This document shows positions 5,916-6,508 of a stretch of DNA of 6,508 nucleotides, piece after piece; positions within the stretch are counted from its first letter, which is position 1, and every line of letters starts with the position of its first letter. Below the pieces are notes generated by a model, which did not search any database, was not told the DNA's origin, and saw nothing but the letters and a program-made list of their open reading frames with translations. Both the position numbers and the translations under genes were made by a program. This DNA is from Rhizobiaceae bacterium (GTDB lineage Bacteria; Pseudomonadota; Alphaproteobacteria; Rhizobiales; Rhizobiaceae). Location: positions 1 through 6,508 of the forward strand of contig CAJYRE010000424.1 in assembly GCA_913776675.1 (NCBI GenBank). Reading direction: 5' to 3'.

Positions 5916-6508
5916 TCAATTCAATGTAAACGTTACGCCGGTGCCAATCCCCCAATACCCGCCAGATGAGGTTGCGGAGAGATTGGCGCGGATTGTCTGG
6001 TCTTCATTCGTGTATCCGACGCCCAAAGCAAACGCGCTCTGACCGCGCCAAACACCGCCACCGATTGAGGCACTGAGCTTTCCGGGTCTTTCATCGTAGC
6101 GCAATGATGCTGCGGCAAGGCCAATGGCCGCAGCCTGCCGCGCCTCTCGGCGCGCCTCGCCAACACCGCGAGACAGAACATTAAACGCTCCGTCTGTGTA
6201 AGACTTGGATTGTTCCAGTGTTTCGCTCGATCTTGTATCGGTGTACGATCTGGCCGATGAAAGTGTCTCTGATGCCCGTGTGTCCGTATAACTGCGCGCC
6301 GAATTCAGCGTATTGGCATTGGCTTCCTTCATCTGCCCATAGTTCACAGCATCGGTATTCTCCTTGGCTGCCGCCACGTTTGAAATCAGAACCGGTGCCA
6401 TGGGGTCGCCACCGTCAAGCTTGATAACGTTAGACTTGACTCCGTTTTGGATCTCATACTGCACAGCGTTGATATTCAGCGATGCCACTTGCTGATTGGT
6501 ACTGTAGA
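5916..6508 (-). CDS. YadA-type trimeric autotransporter adhesin, C-terminal part (5' end outside window)
   Basis: C-terminal end of a type Vc trimeric autotransporter, an outer-membrane adhesin whose three chains form one 12-strand barrel. The frame is open to the right edge, so the head and most of the stalk are missing. Numbered from the GTG codon at 6486-6488 (internal, not a start: no ribosome site and the frame continues), a neck motif stands at 35-55 (ISNVAAAKENTDAVNYGQMK), followed by a stalk of 15-residue repeats (62-106), a linker helix (EARREARQAAAIGLAAASLR, 111-130) and four predicted beta strands to residue 190 (GKLSASIGGGVWRG, QSAFALGVGYTNED, QTIRANLSATSSGG, YWGIGTGVTFTLN), the YadA anchor. 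The chain ends in Asn rather than the usual aromatic residue. It is the first visible gene of a probable operon with the IalB-family and membrane-anchored proteins. In related genera (Brucella Bta proteins, Bartonella BadA) such adhesins bind host cells and matrix. Confidence 0.93.
   Translation of the reverse strand, partial: YSTNQQVASLNINAVQYEIQNGVKSNVIKLDGGDPMAPVLISNVAAAKENTDAVNYGQMKEANANTLNSARSYTDTRASETLSSARSYTDTRSSETLEQSKSYTDGAFNVLSRGVGEARREARQAAAIGLAAASLRYDERPGKLSASIGGGVWRGQSAFALGVGYTNEDQTIRANLSATSSGGYWGIGTGVTFTLN
6171..6305 (-). repeat. Three tandem 15-residue stalk repeats in the autotransporter
   Basis: Three consecutive 45-base units encode NSARSYTDTRASETL (6261-6305), SSARSYTDTRSSETL (6216-6260) and the divergent EQSKSYTDGAFNVLS (6171-6215). 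The SYTD core recurs every 15 residues, the period of right-handed coiled coils in YadA-type stalks. The first two units are nearly identical, pointing to recent duplication or homogenisation. Confidence 0.8.

Noticed and set aside
5599..5955. 118-codon minus-strand frame spanning the autotransporter/IalB junction
   Set aside because: It overlaps both the autotransporter anchor and the IalB-family signal peptide, which have clear family features in their own frames.
6486..6488. GTG as the start codon of the YadA-type protein
   Set aside because: The frame stays open to the window edge, no ribosome site precedes it, and the protein would lack head and signal peptide. The gene is cut by the window.
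1..6508. CRISPR array, tRNA, rRNA, or transposase
   Set aside because: No regularly spaced repeats, no cloverleaf or rRNA-like sequence, and no transposase or integrase motif were seen on either strand.

Overview
The window looks like an accessory region of an alphaproteobacterium of the order Hyphomicrobiales (Rhizobiales), possibly near Brucella/Ochrobactrum. Three things point that way: a Ros/MucR-family regulator, an IalB-family (invasion-associated locus B) secreted protein, and an intergenic palindromic element of a type I recall from rhizobial genomes. The order is well supported; the genus is a guess from gene content. All seven recognisable genes lie on the minus strand, so they read from right to left.

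Right part (4484-6508): the C-terminal end of a YadA-type trimeric autotransporter adhesin enters from the right edge. It is followed after 15 bases by an IalB-family exported protein, and after 33 more bases by a 237-residue protein of unknown function with one membrane anchor and a four-cysteine periplasmic domain. The tight spacing suggests one operon for a cell-envelope or host-contact cassette.

Middle part (3617-4483): a 252-base spacer precedes a MucR/Ros-like regulator. Its zinc-finger-like fold is recognisable but the last metal-binding histidine is missing. A 165-base spacer follows, holding an 8-bp direct repeat 21 bp apart and a 7-bp hairpin, just before the next regulator.

Left part (136-3616): two adjacent AraC-family regulators that appear to be paralogs (314 and 260 residues, 15 bases apart, the second lacking much of the N-terminal domain). 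A 727-base gene-free spacer with a rhizobial-type repeat, a 14-bp imperfect inverted repeat and a very AT-rich promoter zone comes next, then a third AraC-family regulator of normal length. The first 135 bases hold no gene I can assign.

Taken together this is an adhesin/envelope-protein operon next to a cluster of four transcription regulators. MucR proteins in related bacteria control surface and virulence genes, so a regulatory link to the adhesin cassette is plausible, but it is inferred from proximity only.
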